This document shows positions 38,246 to 49,200 of a stretch of DNA of 64,000 bases, piece after piece (positions within the stretch are counted from its first letter, which is position 1; each line of letters opens with the position of its first letter). The notes beneath the pieces are model-generated. The model was not told the origin of the DNA. It saw nothing but the letters and a program-made list of their open reading frames with translations, and ran no database searches. Origin of the DNA: Fratercula arctica (taxonomy: Eukaryota > Chordata > Aves > Charadriiformes > Alcidae); the NCBI GenBank assembly GCA_947846985.1, contig CANTUZ010000024.1, positions 1,531,046 through 1,595,045 of the forward strand. The letters are read 5' to 3'. Position numbers and translations under genes: made by a program.

Positions 38246-38900
38246 ACAGGGTGTGGGAATGGTGCCCGGGCTGGTGGTGCCAGCGGGATGTGGCCGGGGG
38301 GGGACACACACACACACACACGGACGTGTCCCCCCATGTGTGTCCGTGTCCCCCCCTCCCCAGTTTGGGGACTGGATCCCTGCGCTCGCCCCCCAGTGTG
38401 TGGGAGCGTCGCTGGAGGGTTGGAGGGGGGGGGAAACTGAGGCACGGGGTGGGGGGGGAAGAGGGGGGGGGTTAATGGGTAACAGGTTGTGCCCGCGGGC
38501 ACCGTCCCCGCGTCGGGAACAAGCGCTGGCTTGTCACAACCCGTGTCCCCGCAGGCCGGGGGGCACGAGGGCACGCGTTTCCCCCCCCCCCCCGCCATGT
38601 GAGACACAGTGACCCCAAAAAATGAAGGGGGGGGGGAGAGACCCCAAAGAGGGGCCTGGGGACCCCAAGGAGGGGGGTGAGACACCCCAGAAGGGGGGCA
38701 CGGGACACCCCCCCGCCCCCGAAAAGGGTGTGGGGACCCCAAAGGTGGATGCAGGGACGCTGGGGGGTGGGAAACCCCCCGAAAAGGGGGGGGTCTGAGC
38801 CCTAAAGAGGGTGCAGGGACCCCAAAGGGGACTTTGTGGGGGTGCAGGGACCACGGTGACCCCCCGGGGATGAGGCTGGGGACGTGCCGGTGCCTGTCGC
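38246..38900. other. Upstream flank of KCNJ9, no gene seen
   Basis: A short (CA)n run at about 38306-38322, then GC-rich sequence with poly-G tracts. A KCNJ9 first exon or promoter may lie here or in the gap, but no splice-supported exon was identified. Confidence 0.4.
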
Positions 38901-38919
38901 TGCCCGCTATGGGCACAGC

Positions 38920-39560
38920 GCTGGGGACATGGTGGCTTTGGGGACACGCGGTGGCTTTGGGGACACACGGTGGCTCTGGGGACCCCCAGCAGCTCCGGGA
39001 CACAGGGTGATGCTGGGGACAGGGTGGCTTTGGGAACACACGGTGGCTCTGGGGACACACGGTGGCTTTGGGGACCCCCAGCAGCTCCGGGACACAGGGT
39101 GACACTGGGGACATGGTGGCTTTGGGGACACACAGTGGCTCTGGGGACCCCCAGCAGCTCCAGGACACAGGGTGACGCTGGGGACATGGTGGCTTTGGGG
39201 ACACGCGGTGGCTTTGGGGACACACGGTGGCTCTGGGGACCCCCAGCAGCTCCGGGACACAGGGTGACGCTGGGGACATGGTGGCTTTGGGGACACACAG
39301 TGGCTTTGGGGACACGCGGTGGCTCTGGGGGCACATGGTGGCTCCGGGACACAGGGTGACACTGGGGACATGGTGGCTTTGGGGACACACGGTGGCTTTG
39401 GGGACCCCCAGCAGCTCCGGGACACAGGGTGATGCTGGGGACAGGGTGGCTTTGGGAACACACGGTGGCTTTGGGGACCCCCAGTGCCTCCGGGACACAG
39501 GGTGATGCTGGGGACATGGTGGCTTTGGGGACACGCGGTGGCTTTGGGGACAGCCAGCAG
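38920..39560. repeat. GGTGGCTTTGGGGACACACG minisatellite
   Basis: Units of GACATGGTGGCTTTGGGG, CCCCCAGCAGCTCCGGGACA and CAGGGTGACGCTGGGG repeat in larger blocks, between KCNJ9 and KCNJ10. Confidence 0.9.
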
Positions 39561-40485
39561 CTCAGTCCCTGGTGCTACTGTCCCCCTCTGCCTTTCACCG
39601 GGAGGGGATGTGGTGCGGGCAGGAGGGACGGTGGCAGTGCCACCCGCGTCCCCCGGCCTTGGCGAGCGCGGGGACACCGGGCTCCAAGGAGACCCCCCAG
39701 GGTGCCACCGTGTCCCCGGCGTCCCCGGTGTCCCCGGCACGCTGCCCTGCCGCATCCGTGGCGGAAGCCGTGGCGGGGCCAAACGCTGGCGTGGGCTGAA
39801 AAGGCCTTTTCTGTGGGGGTGGCAGCGGCCGGGGCTGGCAGGGGACAGGGGACAGGGGATGGGGACAGGGATGGAAACGCGCCTGGCGCCGCCACCAGCC
39901 GTTTGTCCTTGTCACCTCCCATTCATCCCCCTTCCTCTTCCTCCCACCGGGCCAGGATCCCCCCCACGGGATGGCCGGGGGGGGGGGCGGGGGGAAGCTG
40001 CCAGGGGACACAAGGGGACAGGAGGGGACGGGGATGGGTTGGGAGAGGGACGGAGGGTGGCAGGGGACAGAGGGACAGCAGGGACAGGCGGTGGCTGCAG
40101 GAGGGGTGGGAGCGACAGCAGCCCCCATCCCTGAGGTGCCACGAGTCTGTCGGGTCTCCACGGCCGGGCCAGGGTCCCCTGCGTGCTCCGTGTCCCCTAT
40201 GCGCTCCGTGTCCCCACGCCGCCTGGGGACAGCACGGGGGGGGCTCTGCCCGAGCACCCCCCTGACGTGAGATGAGTCCTCCCGGCCTCAGCCCCTGCCC
40301 GCCGCCGCTGGCAGGGGGGTGTCCCCCCACAGCTCCCACCCACCCCTCCATGCCCCACTGCACCCCACATCCTGCCCCTCCACCTGCCACCCCTCAGCTC
40401 CAGCCCATCCACCCAACGGACACCGAACCGTCCTCACCCCCCGTCCATCCCCTCTGTCCCTCCACCCATCCCTCAGCCCCAGAAA
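39561..40485. other. Mostly single-copy region upstream of KCNJ10
   Basis: Less repetitive GC-rich sequence. Because KCNJ10 has its whole CDS in an exon beginning at an acceptor, a noncoding first exon and promoter should lie upstream, and this is the most plausible stretch. I could not place them. Confidence 0.35.
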
Positions 40486-40489
40486 TTCC

Positions 40490-41580
40490 TTTGCTCCATC
40501 CATCCATCCATCCATCCATCCATCCATCCATCCTTCCATCCTTCCATCCTTCCATCCTTCCATCCTTCCATCCATCTTCTTACCCACACTCCATCCATCC
40601 ATCCTTCCATCCATCCTTCCATCCTCCCATCCATCCTTCCATCCATCTTCTTACCCACACTCCATCCATCCATCCATCCATCCATCCATCCATCCTTCCG
40701 TCCATCTTCTCTGTCCATTCTCTCCATCTTCCCCATCCCTCTTCATCCCTCCATTGATCCTTCTTCTCCATCCATCTTCCCATCCATCCCTCTCCTCCAT
40801 CCCTCCCTTGCTCCATCTTCTCCACCCATCCCTCTCCTCCATCCCTCCCTTGCTCCTTCTCCATCCATCCCTCTCCTCCATCCCTCTCTTGCTCCATCTT
40901 CTCCATCCATCCCTCTCCTCCATCCCTCTCCTGCTCCATCTTCTCCATCCCTCTTCATCCCTCCATTGATCCTTCTTCTCCATCCATCTTCCCATCCATC
41001 CCTCTCCTCCATCCCTCCCTTGCTCCATCTTCTCCATCCCTCTTCATCCCTCCATTGATCCTTCTCCATCCATCCCTCTCCTCCATCCCTCCCTTGCTCC
41101 GTCTTCTCCATCCCTCTTCATCTATCCATTGGTCCTTCTTCTCCATCCATCTTCCCATCCATCCATCCCTTTTCTCTATCCATCCTCTCCACCTGTCAAT
41201 CTTCTCCATCCCTCTTCACCCATCCATCCTCCCTCTTACCACACTCCATCCATCTTCTCTATCTATCCTCTCCATCTGTCAGTCTCCATCCCTCTTCATC
41301 CCTCCATTGATCCTTCTTCTCCATCCATCTTCCCATCCATCCATCCCTTTCCTCTATCCATCCTCTCCATCTGTCCATCTCCATCCCTCTCCATCCATCC
41401 ATCCATCCATCCTCTCCATCTCCATCCCTCTTCATCCCTCCATCCCTTTCCTCTATCCATCCTCTCCATCTGTCCATCTCCATCCATCCATCCATCCATC
41501 CTCTCCATCTCCATCCCTCTTCATCCCTCCATTGATCCATCTTCCCATCCATCTTCTCCATCCATCCTTCCCCCGCTCCT
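40490..41580. repeat. (CCAT)n microsatellite grading into pyrimidine-rich minisatellite
   Basis: Perfect CATC/CCAT tetranucleotide runs (40498-40570, 40663-40700) pass into units like CTCTCCTCCATCCCTCCCTT and TTCTCCATCCATCTTCCCAT. It ends about 120 bp before the KCNJ10 acceptor and would form most of a long pyrimidine-rich intron end. Confidence 0.9.
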
Positions 41581-41703
41581 TCTTCTCCATCTTCTCCATC
41601 CCTCCACCCACTTTACCACCCACCGCCTCAACAGCCCCCCCCCACCGCCGCCCTCTCCCCAGCAGCCCCTCCTCACCTCCCCTCCCATCACGGCCTCTTC
41701 CAG

Positions 41704-42846
41704 ATGACGTCGGCCACCAAGGTGTACTACAGCCAGACCACGCAGACCGACAGCCGCCCGCTCATCGGCTCGGGGCTGCGCCGGCGCCGGGTGATGACCA
41801 AGGACGGCCGCAGCAACGTGCGGATGGAGCACATCGCCGACAAGCGCTTCCTGTACCTCAAGGACCTGTGGACCACCTTCATCGACATGCAATGGCGGTA
41901 CAAGCTCATCCTCTTCTCCGCCACCTTCGCCGGCACCTGGTTCGCCTTCGGCGTCATCTGGTACCTGGTGGCCGTGGTCCACGGGGACCTGCTGGAGTTT
42001 GACCCGCCGGCCAACCACACGCCGTGCGTCATGCAGGTGCACACCCTCACCGGCGCCTTCCTCTTCTCCCTGGAGTCCCAGACCACCATCGGCTATGGTT
42101 TCCGCTACATCAGCGAGGAGTGTCCCCTCGCCATCGTCCTGCTCATCACCCAGCTGGTCCTCACCACCATCATGGAGATCTTCATCACTGGCACCTTCCT
42201 GGCCAAAATCGCCCGGCCCAAGAAACGCGCCGAGACCATCAAGTTCAGCCAAAACGCGGTGGTGGCCCAACACAATGGCAAGACCTGCCTGATGATCCGC
42301 GTGGCCAACATGCGCAAGAGCCTCCTCATCGGCTGCCAGGTGACGGGCAAACTCCTCCAGACCCACCTCACCAAGGAGGGCGAGAGCGTCCGCCTCAACC
42401 AGGTCAACGTGGACTTCCAGGTGGACACCTCCTCCGACAGCCCCTTCCTCATCCTGCCCCTCACCTTCTACCACGTGGTGGATGACGCCAGCCCCTTCCG
42501 GGACATGGCCCTCCGGACGGGCGAAGGTGACTTCGAGCTGGTGGTCATCCTCAGCGGCACCGTGGAGTCCACCAGCGCCACGTGCCAAGTGCGCACCTCC
42601 TACTTGCCCGAGGAGATCCTCTGGGGCTACGAGTTCACCCCGGCCATCTCCCTCTCGGCCAGCGGCAAGTACGTGGCCGACTTCAGCCTCTTCGACCAGG
42701 TGGTGAAGGTGACGGCGCCCTGTTGCCTCCACGAGACCGTCCGGTTTGGGGACCCCGAGAAGGTGAAGCTGGAGGAGTCCCTGCGGGAGGCGGCGGAGCG
42801 GGAGCGGGAGGGGGCACCCCTGAGCGTGCGCATCAGCAACGTCTGA
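41704..42846 (+). CDS. KCNJ10: Inward rectifier K+ channel Kir4.1
   Basis: ATP-sensitive-type inward rectifier channel of glia and epithelia, used for K+ buffering. The 380-residue frame is uninterrupted (human 379). Landmarks: N-terminal [15 protein letters not shown], two membrane helices flanking the pore, selectivity filter T-I-G-Y-G at residues 128-132, E158 in the second helix (the rectification residue of Kir4.1), and the cytoplasmic domain. It ends in SVRISNV, the PDZ-binding tail that recruits Kir4.1 to the dystrophin/syntrophin complex. The start codon directly follows a CTCTTCCAG acceptor, so the coding exon is exon 2 with a noncoding exon upstream. It is divergent from KCNJ9 and convergent with F11R. 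GC3 is very high, as in its neighbours. Confidence 0.98.
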   Translation: MTSATKVYYSQTTQTDSRPLIGSGLRRRRVMTKDGRSNVRMEHIADKRFLYLKDLWTTFIDMQWRYKLILFSATFAGTWFAFGVIWYLVAVVHGDLLEFDPPANHTPCVMQVHTLTGAFLFSLESQTTIGYGFRYISEECPLAIVLLITQLVLTTIMEIFITGTFLAKIARPKKRAETIKFSQNAVVAQHNGKTCLMIRVANMRKSLLIGCQVTGKLLQTHLTKEGESVRLNQVNVDFQVDTSSDSPFLILPLTFYHVVDDASPFRDMALRTGEGDFELVVILSGTVESTSATCQVRTSYLPEEILWGYEFTPAISLSASGKYVADFSLFDQVVKVTAPCCLHETVRFGDPEKVKLEESLREAAEREREGAPLSVRISNV

Positions 42847-42879
42847 GCGCCCGCCGGGACGCCGCCGACGCCACCAGAG

Positions 42880-43970
42880 GTGCCACCAGCCCCGGAGATG
42901 CCACCAGCCCCTGGAGGTGCCACCAGCCCCAGAGATGCCACCACTGCTGGAGATGCCACCAACCCCGGAGATGCCACCACTGCTGGAGGTGCCACCAGCC
43001 CCAGAGATGCCACCAGCCCCTGGAGATGCCACCAGCCCCTGGAGATGCCACCACTGCTGGAGGTGCCACCAGCCCCAGAGGTGCCACCAGCCCCTGGAGA
43101 TGCCACCAGCCCCAGAGATGCCACCAGCCCCTGGAGGTGCCACCAGCCCCAGAGATGCCACCACTGCTGGAGATGCCACCAACCCCGGAGATGCCACCAC
43201 TGCCTGGGAGTGCCACCAGCACCCAGAGATGCCACCCACTGCTGGAGGTGCCACCAACCCCGGAGATGCCACCACTGCTGGAGGTGCCACCAGCCCCAGA
43301 GATGCCACCAGCCCCTGGAGATGCCACCAGCCCCTGGAGATGCCACCACTGCTGGAGGTGCCACCAGCCCCAGAGGTGCCACCAGCCCCTGGAGATGCCA
43401 CCAGCCCCAGAGATGCCACCACTGCTGGAGATGCCACCAACCCCGGAGATGCCACCAGCCCCAGAGATGCCCACTGCTGGAGGTGCCACCAGCCCCGGAG
43501 ATGCCACCACTGCTGGAGATGCCACCAACCCCGGAGATGCCCACTGCTGGAGGTGCCACCAGCCCTGGAGATGCCACCACTGCTGGAGGTGCCACCAGCC
43601 CCAGAGATGCCACCAGCCCTGGAGATGCCCACTGCTGGAGGTACTACCAGCCCTGGAGATGCCACCAGCCCCCAGAGATGCCAGCACTGCTGGAGGTGCC
43701 ACCACTGCTGGAGGTGCCACCAACCCTAGAGGTGCCCACTGCTGGAGGTGCGACCAGCCCCTGGAGATGCCACCACTGCTGGAGATGCCACCAACCCCGG
43801 AGATGCCACCACTGCTGGAGGTGCCACCAGCCCAAGATGCCACTAGCCCCTGGAGATGCCACCAGCCCCTGGAGGTGCCACCAGCCCAAGATGCCACTAG
43901 CCCCTGGAGATGCCACCACTGCTGGAGGTGCCACCAGCCCCAGATGCCACCAGCCCTTGGAGAAGCCACC
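42880..43970 (+). repeat. GCCACCAGCCCC minisatellite in KCNJ10 3' UTR
   Basis: Units of about 17-18 bp, such as GATGCCACCAGCCCC(A/T)GGA and GATGCCACCACTGCTGGA, begin about 35 nt after the KCNJ10 stop codon and run over 1 kb. The same family occurs at 45360-45890. Confidence 0.92.
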
Positions 43971-44780
43971 GGCTCTTCCCTCCGTCCCATCATCCCGGGC
44001 CATTTCACCCCTTGGGTGCTCACCCACTGGCCGGTGGGGTGTCATCCCCTGTCCCAAGCCCCCGGGGACAGGGCTGTCCCCGTCCCCCCTCCCCTAATGC
44101 TCCGCTAACACCAGCCAGAGACCCCCGTCCCCGCCGCAGGACACAACCCTGCGGGGAGACGCTGTCCCCAGGGTAGGGTGGGGGGGGACACACAGCCACC
44201 TCCAGCCCCCAGGGACGGACATGGCCACCTCCCGCCCCCGGGGGCCACCGCTTCTTGCCAGGCGGGAGCCGTCTCGCTGCCCCATCCCACCCCGGGCTGA
44301 GACCCGAGGCCACTCGCTGCACGTGTGGGCTGGGGAGCAGGAGGCTCCGACCTCATGGGACACCCCCCTCCTTGGGATGGCTCAGGCTGGGGGGGGGGGC
44401 ACAGACGCGCCCCCCCCCCCCTCCCCAGCCCCCCTTCACCCTCCCCACAACACCCAGACCCCCAGGGCGGGGGGGGGGGGCACCCCCGCGCCCGGGCTCA
44501 TCGCACGCTCCACTGGGGAAACTGAGGCAGGAGAAGCCTCCCTGAGCTCCCCCCCCTCCCCCCCATCCTCCAGCAGCCCCCCCTCGCCTCTGGGCTGCCG
44601 GGGGTGGTGGTGGGGGGGGGACGACAAACACAGTGGGGGGGGGTCACCGATAATCGGACACGGCTGTGTGGCCCCCCCCGGGCTGGAGACCCCCCCCCCC
44701 AGCCCCGTCGCTGCTGCTAACGTAGAGCTCTGCTATTAACGCGCGGCCCCGGCTGCCCCCCCCCCGCTGCGAGGCCAGGT
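43971..44780 (+). other. Single-copy part of KCNJ10 3' UTR
   Basis: GC-rich sequence without repeats or recognisable coding content. It is assigned to the KCNJ10 3' UTR because the first strong downstream AATAAA is at 44989. Confidence 0.5.
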
Positions 44781-44787
44781 GATACCT

Positions 44788-44850
44788 CTACATACGTATA
44801 TATACATATATATATATATATATAGTGCGACTAATCTATATATATATAAC
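44788..44850. repeat. (TA)n microsatellite
   Basis: Interrupted TATATA runs around 44803-44824 and 44838-44848, the only strongly AT-rich stretch of the region. It lies near the 3' end of KCNJ10. Confidence 0.9.
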
Positions 44851-44988
44851 GGGGAAGGAAAGCGTTGTGTGTCCCCCCCCCCCAGCCCCACCACAGACTG
44901 GCTCCCCGGAGCGCCCCCCCCCCCCACCCCACCCCGGGGTCTCGTCCTCGATTTTTGGGGGGGGGTAGAAAAGGCGAAGCTGGTACTA

Positions 44989-44994
44989 AATAAA
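44989..44994 (+). terminator. KCNJ10: KCNJ10 polyadenylation signal
   Basis: AATAAA on the plus strand about 2.1 kb after the stop codon, with predicted cleavage near 45010. A further plus-strand AATAAA near 46061 could serve as a distal site overlapping F11R. Confidence 0.65.
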
Positions 44995-45195
44995 AATTAC
45001 GTTGATGGCGGGGAAGGGCTCTGCCGCCTGCGCCGGAGCTGGGGAGGGGGGGGGGGGGCGGATCCCAATGTCCCCAGGGGCCCCCCCCTCAACCCCGAAA
45101 GCAGGTTGGGGTTGGGGGGGGGGGTGGAAGAGCCATGCCCCCCCCCCCCCCCCCCCACAGGAAAGGGCACTGGGCGCTCGGTACAAGGACACAGG

Positions 45196-45205
45196 TTTAT
45201 TTATT
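45196..45205 (-). terminator. F11R: F11R polyadenylation signals (two overlapping)
   Basis: AAATAAATAAA on the minus strand contains two overlapping AATAAA hexamers. It is the first canonical minus-strand signal past the F11R stop at 46202, giving a 3' UTR of about 1 kb. It is only about 170 bp from the predicted end of KCNJ10. Confidence 0.7.
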
Positions 45206-45359
45206 TCCCGCGGCCACGGGTTCCGTCTGCGTCCCGTCCCCCCTCCCCCACTCTCCCAGGACAGGAGGGCAACTGGGACCAGTGGGCGGCTGGGACTGGC
45301 TCGCTCCCACCCCCCAGGAGAGCCAGGGGTGGTGGTGGGGGGGACAGGACGTGGGGTTA

Positions 45360-45890
45360 CACCAGCCCCCAGAGGTGCCACCAGCCCCCAGAGGTGCCAC
45401 CAGCCCCTGGAGGTGCCACCAGCCCTGGAGTTGCCCACTGCTGGAGGTGCCACCAGCCCCAGAGATGCCACCAGCCCCTGGAGGTGCCACTAGCCCCTGG
45501 AGATGCCACCACTGCTGGAGGCGCCACAACTGCTGGAGGTGCCACCAGCCCCTGGCAGCCCCCCACCAGCCCCTGGCAGCCACCAGCAGAGGCCACCAAC
45601 CCTAGAGGTGCCCACTGCTGGAGGTGCCACCAGCCCCAGAGATGCCACCAGCCCCCAGAGGTGCCACCAGCCCCCAGAGGTGCCACCACTGCTGGAGGTG
45701 CCACCAGCCCTGGAGGTGCCCACTGCTGGAGGTGCCACCAGCCCCAGAGATGCCACCAGCCCTTGAAGGTGCCACTAGCCCCTGGAGATGCCACCACTGC
45801 TGGAGGTGTCACAACTGCTGGAGGTGCCACCAGCTCCTGGCGGTGCCACCAGTGCTGGAGGTGCCACCAGCCCCAGATGCCACCAGCCCT
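45360..45890 (-). repeat. GCCACCAGCCCC minisatellite in F11R 3' UTR
   Basis: Same repeat family and same plus-strand orientation as 42880-43970. It is therefore present as the reverse complement in F11R mRNA. Confidence 0.9.
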
Positions 45891-46201
45891 GTCCCTGACC
45901 CCCACCACAGCCCCGTCCCCTCCGTGGCCGAGAAACACCCCCCTGCCCCCCCCCCCCCCACCCCGAGGGATGTCCCCAAAGGGCAGCAGTCCCTGCGTGG
46001 GGACACAGGTCCTGCTGGCGGGGGGGGGGATGGGATAGGAGACCTACCCCCCCCCCCAAAATAAACAAACCCCATCTGAGGTGGCTGCAAAGGCACCGGG
46101 TGACACTTAAAAAACAACAACAAAAAAATAACAATTAAAAATCAGGGCGTAGCTACAGTAATTGGGGACCATTTACAAGAGCCGGTGGTGCGGCCGGAGC
46201 T

Positions 46202-49200
46202 TCACACCAGGAAGGAGGACGTCTGCTTGAACTCTCCCTGCGGGGACAAGGGGGACATTAAGGGTGACGGGGGAGCCGGGGTAGGGGGGGGACACACACA
46301 CACACAAGGGGTGCCGTGGGTGGGGACAGCCCGGGTGGCTTTGCCACCGTCCCCAGGGAGAGCGGTGCCCAGCAGCCCGTCTCGCTCCGAGAAGGACGAG
46401 GAGAAGGGATGCTGGGGACAAGGGTGGCACCTGCGAGCCCTAGGGGACCCTTTGGGCACCCCCCCCCCCCCCACCCCACCCCGGGGAGGTGACACAGCCG
46501 GGTGTCACCGTCACCACCCCGCTCCCAGCCGTACTCACCTGGCTGCGGTGCGAGGGCTGGCTGTAAATCACCTTCTTGCCGGCGGCGCTGTGGAAAGCGG
46601 GGGCCTCAGGAGAGACGTCACATTGTCCCCCCCCCAAACCCCCGCCACCAGCCTTGTCCCCACCCCGGTGACACCCCAGGCACCTTCCCAGCCCATGGAG
46701 GCCGGGGGGGGGGGGGGGAAAAGACCACCCGTCCCCACCGGCGGAGGAAGAGGAGGCCGCCGGGAGGGAGGCAGCAGCGTCATGGCTTCACTTACTCTTT
46801 TCTCTCTGAAATAAAAGCAGCAGAAAGAGGGGTTTTAGAGGGGCTGGGGGCGGGGGGGGGACATCGCGGTGGGGGGGGGGACAGCCGGGGAGGGGGTCAC
46901 TCACTGCTGAAGAATCCCCGGCTGTAGGCAAACCAGATGCCGAAGGCCGCGAGCCCCAGCACCATCAGCAGCACCACGACAGCGGCCACGATGCCGCCGA
47001 CATTGACTTCGCCTGGAAAAAGGGGATGTGGGATGACGGGGGTGGGGGGGGGGGTGGGACGGGGACGGGGGGACACACGACGGGATGCGGATCCCAGCAC
47101 GGACACCCACCGGAATCCCGGTGTGAGGGGTCCCCGCTCCAAACCCCACTCCGGGTGTAGGGGAGGGGGGGGCACAGCATCAAAGCCAGACCCCGTTTTG
47201 GGGGTGAATCGAGGCGCCCAGTTGAGTTTTACATGTCCCCGAGGGGGGGGGGGGGGGCAACTTCCCCCCCCCCCCCCCCCCAGCACGGCACCGAGGGCTT
47301 ATTTCAGCCTGGGCCACGTGGCAGGGTCATTAATACCACCGTTAATTAACATCATTAAACCCAGAAGGGTGAAAAGGTGACAGTGTCCCCGTCCCCTGTC
47401 CCCCCCCCCATCCCCAAAACACGACCTGTGCCAGACGCAGCGCGGGCAGAGCTTGGAAAAGCCCCACGCTGGGCTGGGGGGGGGGGGGGGGCAAAGGGGG
47501 ATTGGGGGGGACGGGGTGGCGGGGGGGGGACACAGCACCAGCCTCTGCTGCCGTTCCTTACTGGCTTCCATGCGGAAAACATCCGATTTCTGGGGGGGGC
47601 CCACGTTGTTGGTGGCCTCGCAGAAGTAGTCGCCGGTGTCGAAGCCGCTGAGGGGCTCGAAGATCTAAGAGGGGAGCGGGGAGATGAGCGCGGGGCTGGG
47701 GGGGGGACGGGCAGGGGGGGGACGGGGGGGGGGGTGTCCCCCCAGTGCTCACCAGTTCCCCCGTGGCGGAGTCCAGGGTGTAGGAGGAATTTCGGAAGGT
47801 GGGGCTGGTTTTGGGGTCGGCGGGCATCAACATGCTGTCGCGGTACCAGAGGAAGGTGGGGGGCGGCGAGCCGTCCGTCTCGGTGCAGCGCAGCACGGCC
47901 TTGCTGCCGATGGTGGCCGAGGTGGGGACGTGGGCCACCGGCTTCGAGGGGGGGACTACCAGAATATGGCGTCAGGGAGGTGCTCGCAGGGCACAGGACG
48001 GCGGTGCCAGCGTCCTCCCGGCAGCGGGGACAAGGCTGAGCTCATGGTGGCCAAGGTGGGGACGTGGGCCACCGGTTTGGAGAGGGGGACTACCAGAATA
48101 TGGCGTCAGGGAGGTGCTCATAGGGCACAGGACAGCAGTGCCAGCGTCCTCCCGGCAATGGGGACAAGGCTGAGCTCCTGGTGGCCAAGGTGGGGACGTG
48201 GGCCACCAATTTCAAGGGGGGGACTACCAGAATATGGCATCAGGGAGGTGCTCGCAGGGCACAGGACAGTGGTGCCAGGGTCCTCCCAGCGGCGCGGACA
48301 AGGCTGAGCTCGTGGTGGCCGAGGTGGGGACGTGGGCCACCGGCTTCGATGGGGGGACTACCAGAATATGGCGTCAGGGAGGTGCTCACAGGGCACGGGA
48401 TGGCAGTGCCAGCGTCCTCCCAGCAGCGGGGACAAGGCTGAGCTCGTGGTGGCCAAGGTGGGGACGTGGGCCACCAATTTCAAGGGGGGGACTACCAGAA
48501 TATGGCATCAGGGAGGTGCTCACAGGGCACAGGACAGCGGTGCCAGCGTCCTCCCGGCGGCGGGGACAAGGCTGAGCTCGTGGTGGCCAAGGTGGGGACG
48601 TGGGCCACCAATTTCAAGGGGGGGACTACCAGAATATGGCGTCAGGGAGGTGCTCGCAGGGCACGGGATGGCAGCGCCAGCGTCCTCCCGGCAGCGGGGA
48701 CAAGGCTGAGCTCGTGGTGGCCAAAGCAGGGACGTGGGCCACCGGTTTGGGGGGGGGGGGACACAATACGGGGCCAGCAAAGCCAGGCAAGGGACAATGG
48801 AGGAGGGGGGTGTTTGGGGGGGGCTGGGGGGGCACCTTGGACGATGAGGTTGACCTCCGACTTGGCGATCTGGCTGCCGTCCCCCACCACCTCGCAGATG
48901 TACTTCCCCGTGTCCTCCCGCGTCACCGTGCCGAAGTGGATGCTGGTGGGGGAGAACCGGACCCGATCCTTGTAGGGATCTGCCGGGAGAGAGGAGACGG
49001 GACTGGGAACCAGAGAGACGGAGGGAGGGAGGGACAGAGGGACACGGCGGCGGGGGGGGGGGACACACACGTACCTGTCAGCTGTCCCCCGTAGTAGAAG
49101 AGGACGAGCGAGGAGCCCTTCTGGAATTTCCACTCGATGCGGGGGTTGCTCCAGCCGGAGCGATACGCCAAGCAGGGGATGTCGGTGGCTGCCGGAGGAG

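Noticed and set aside
41521..43665. 714-codon minus-strand frame
   Set aside because: It is the antisense shadow of KCNJ10 plus its 3' UTR minisatellite.
47905..48770. Regular 134-bp repeats considered as CRISPR-like
   Set aside because: Units are contiguous without unique spacers, contain exon sequence, and sit in a vertebrate intron.
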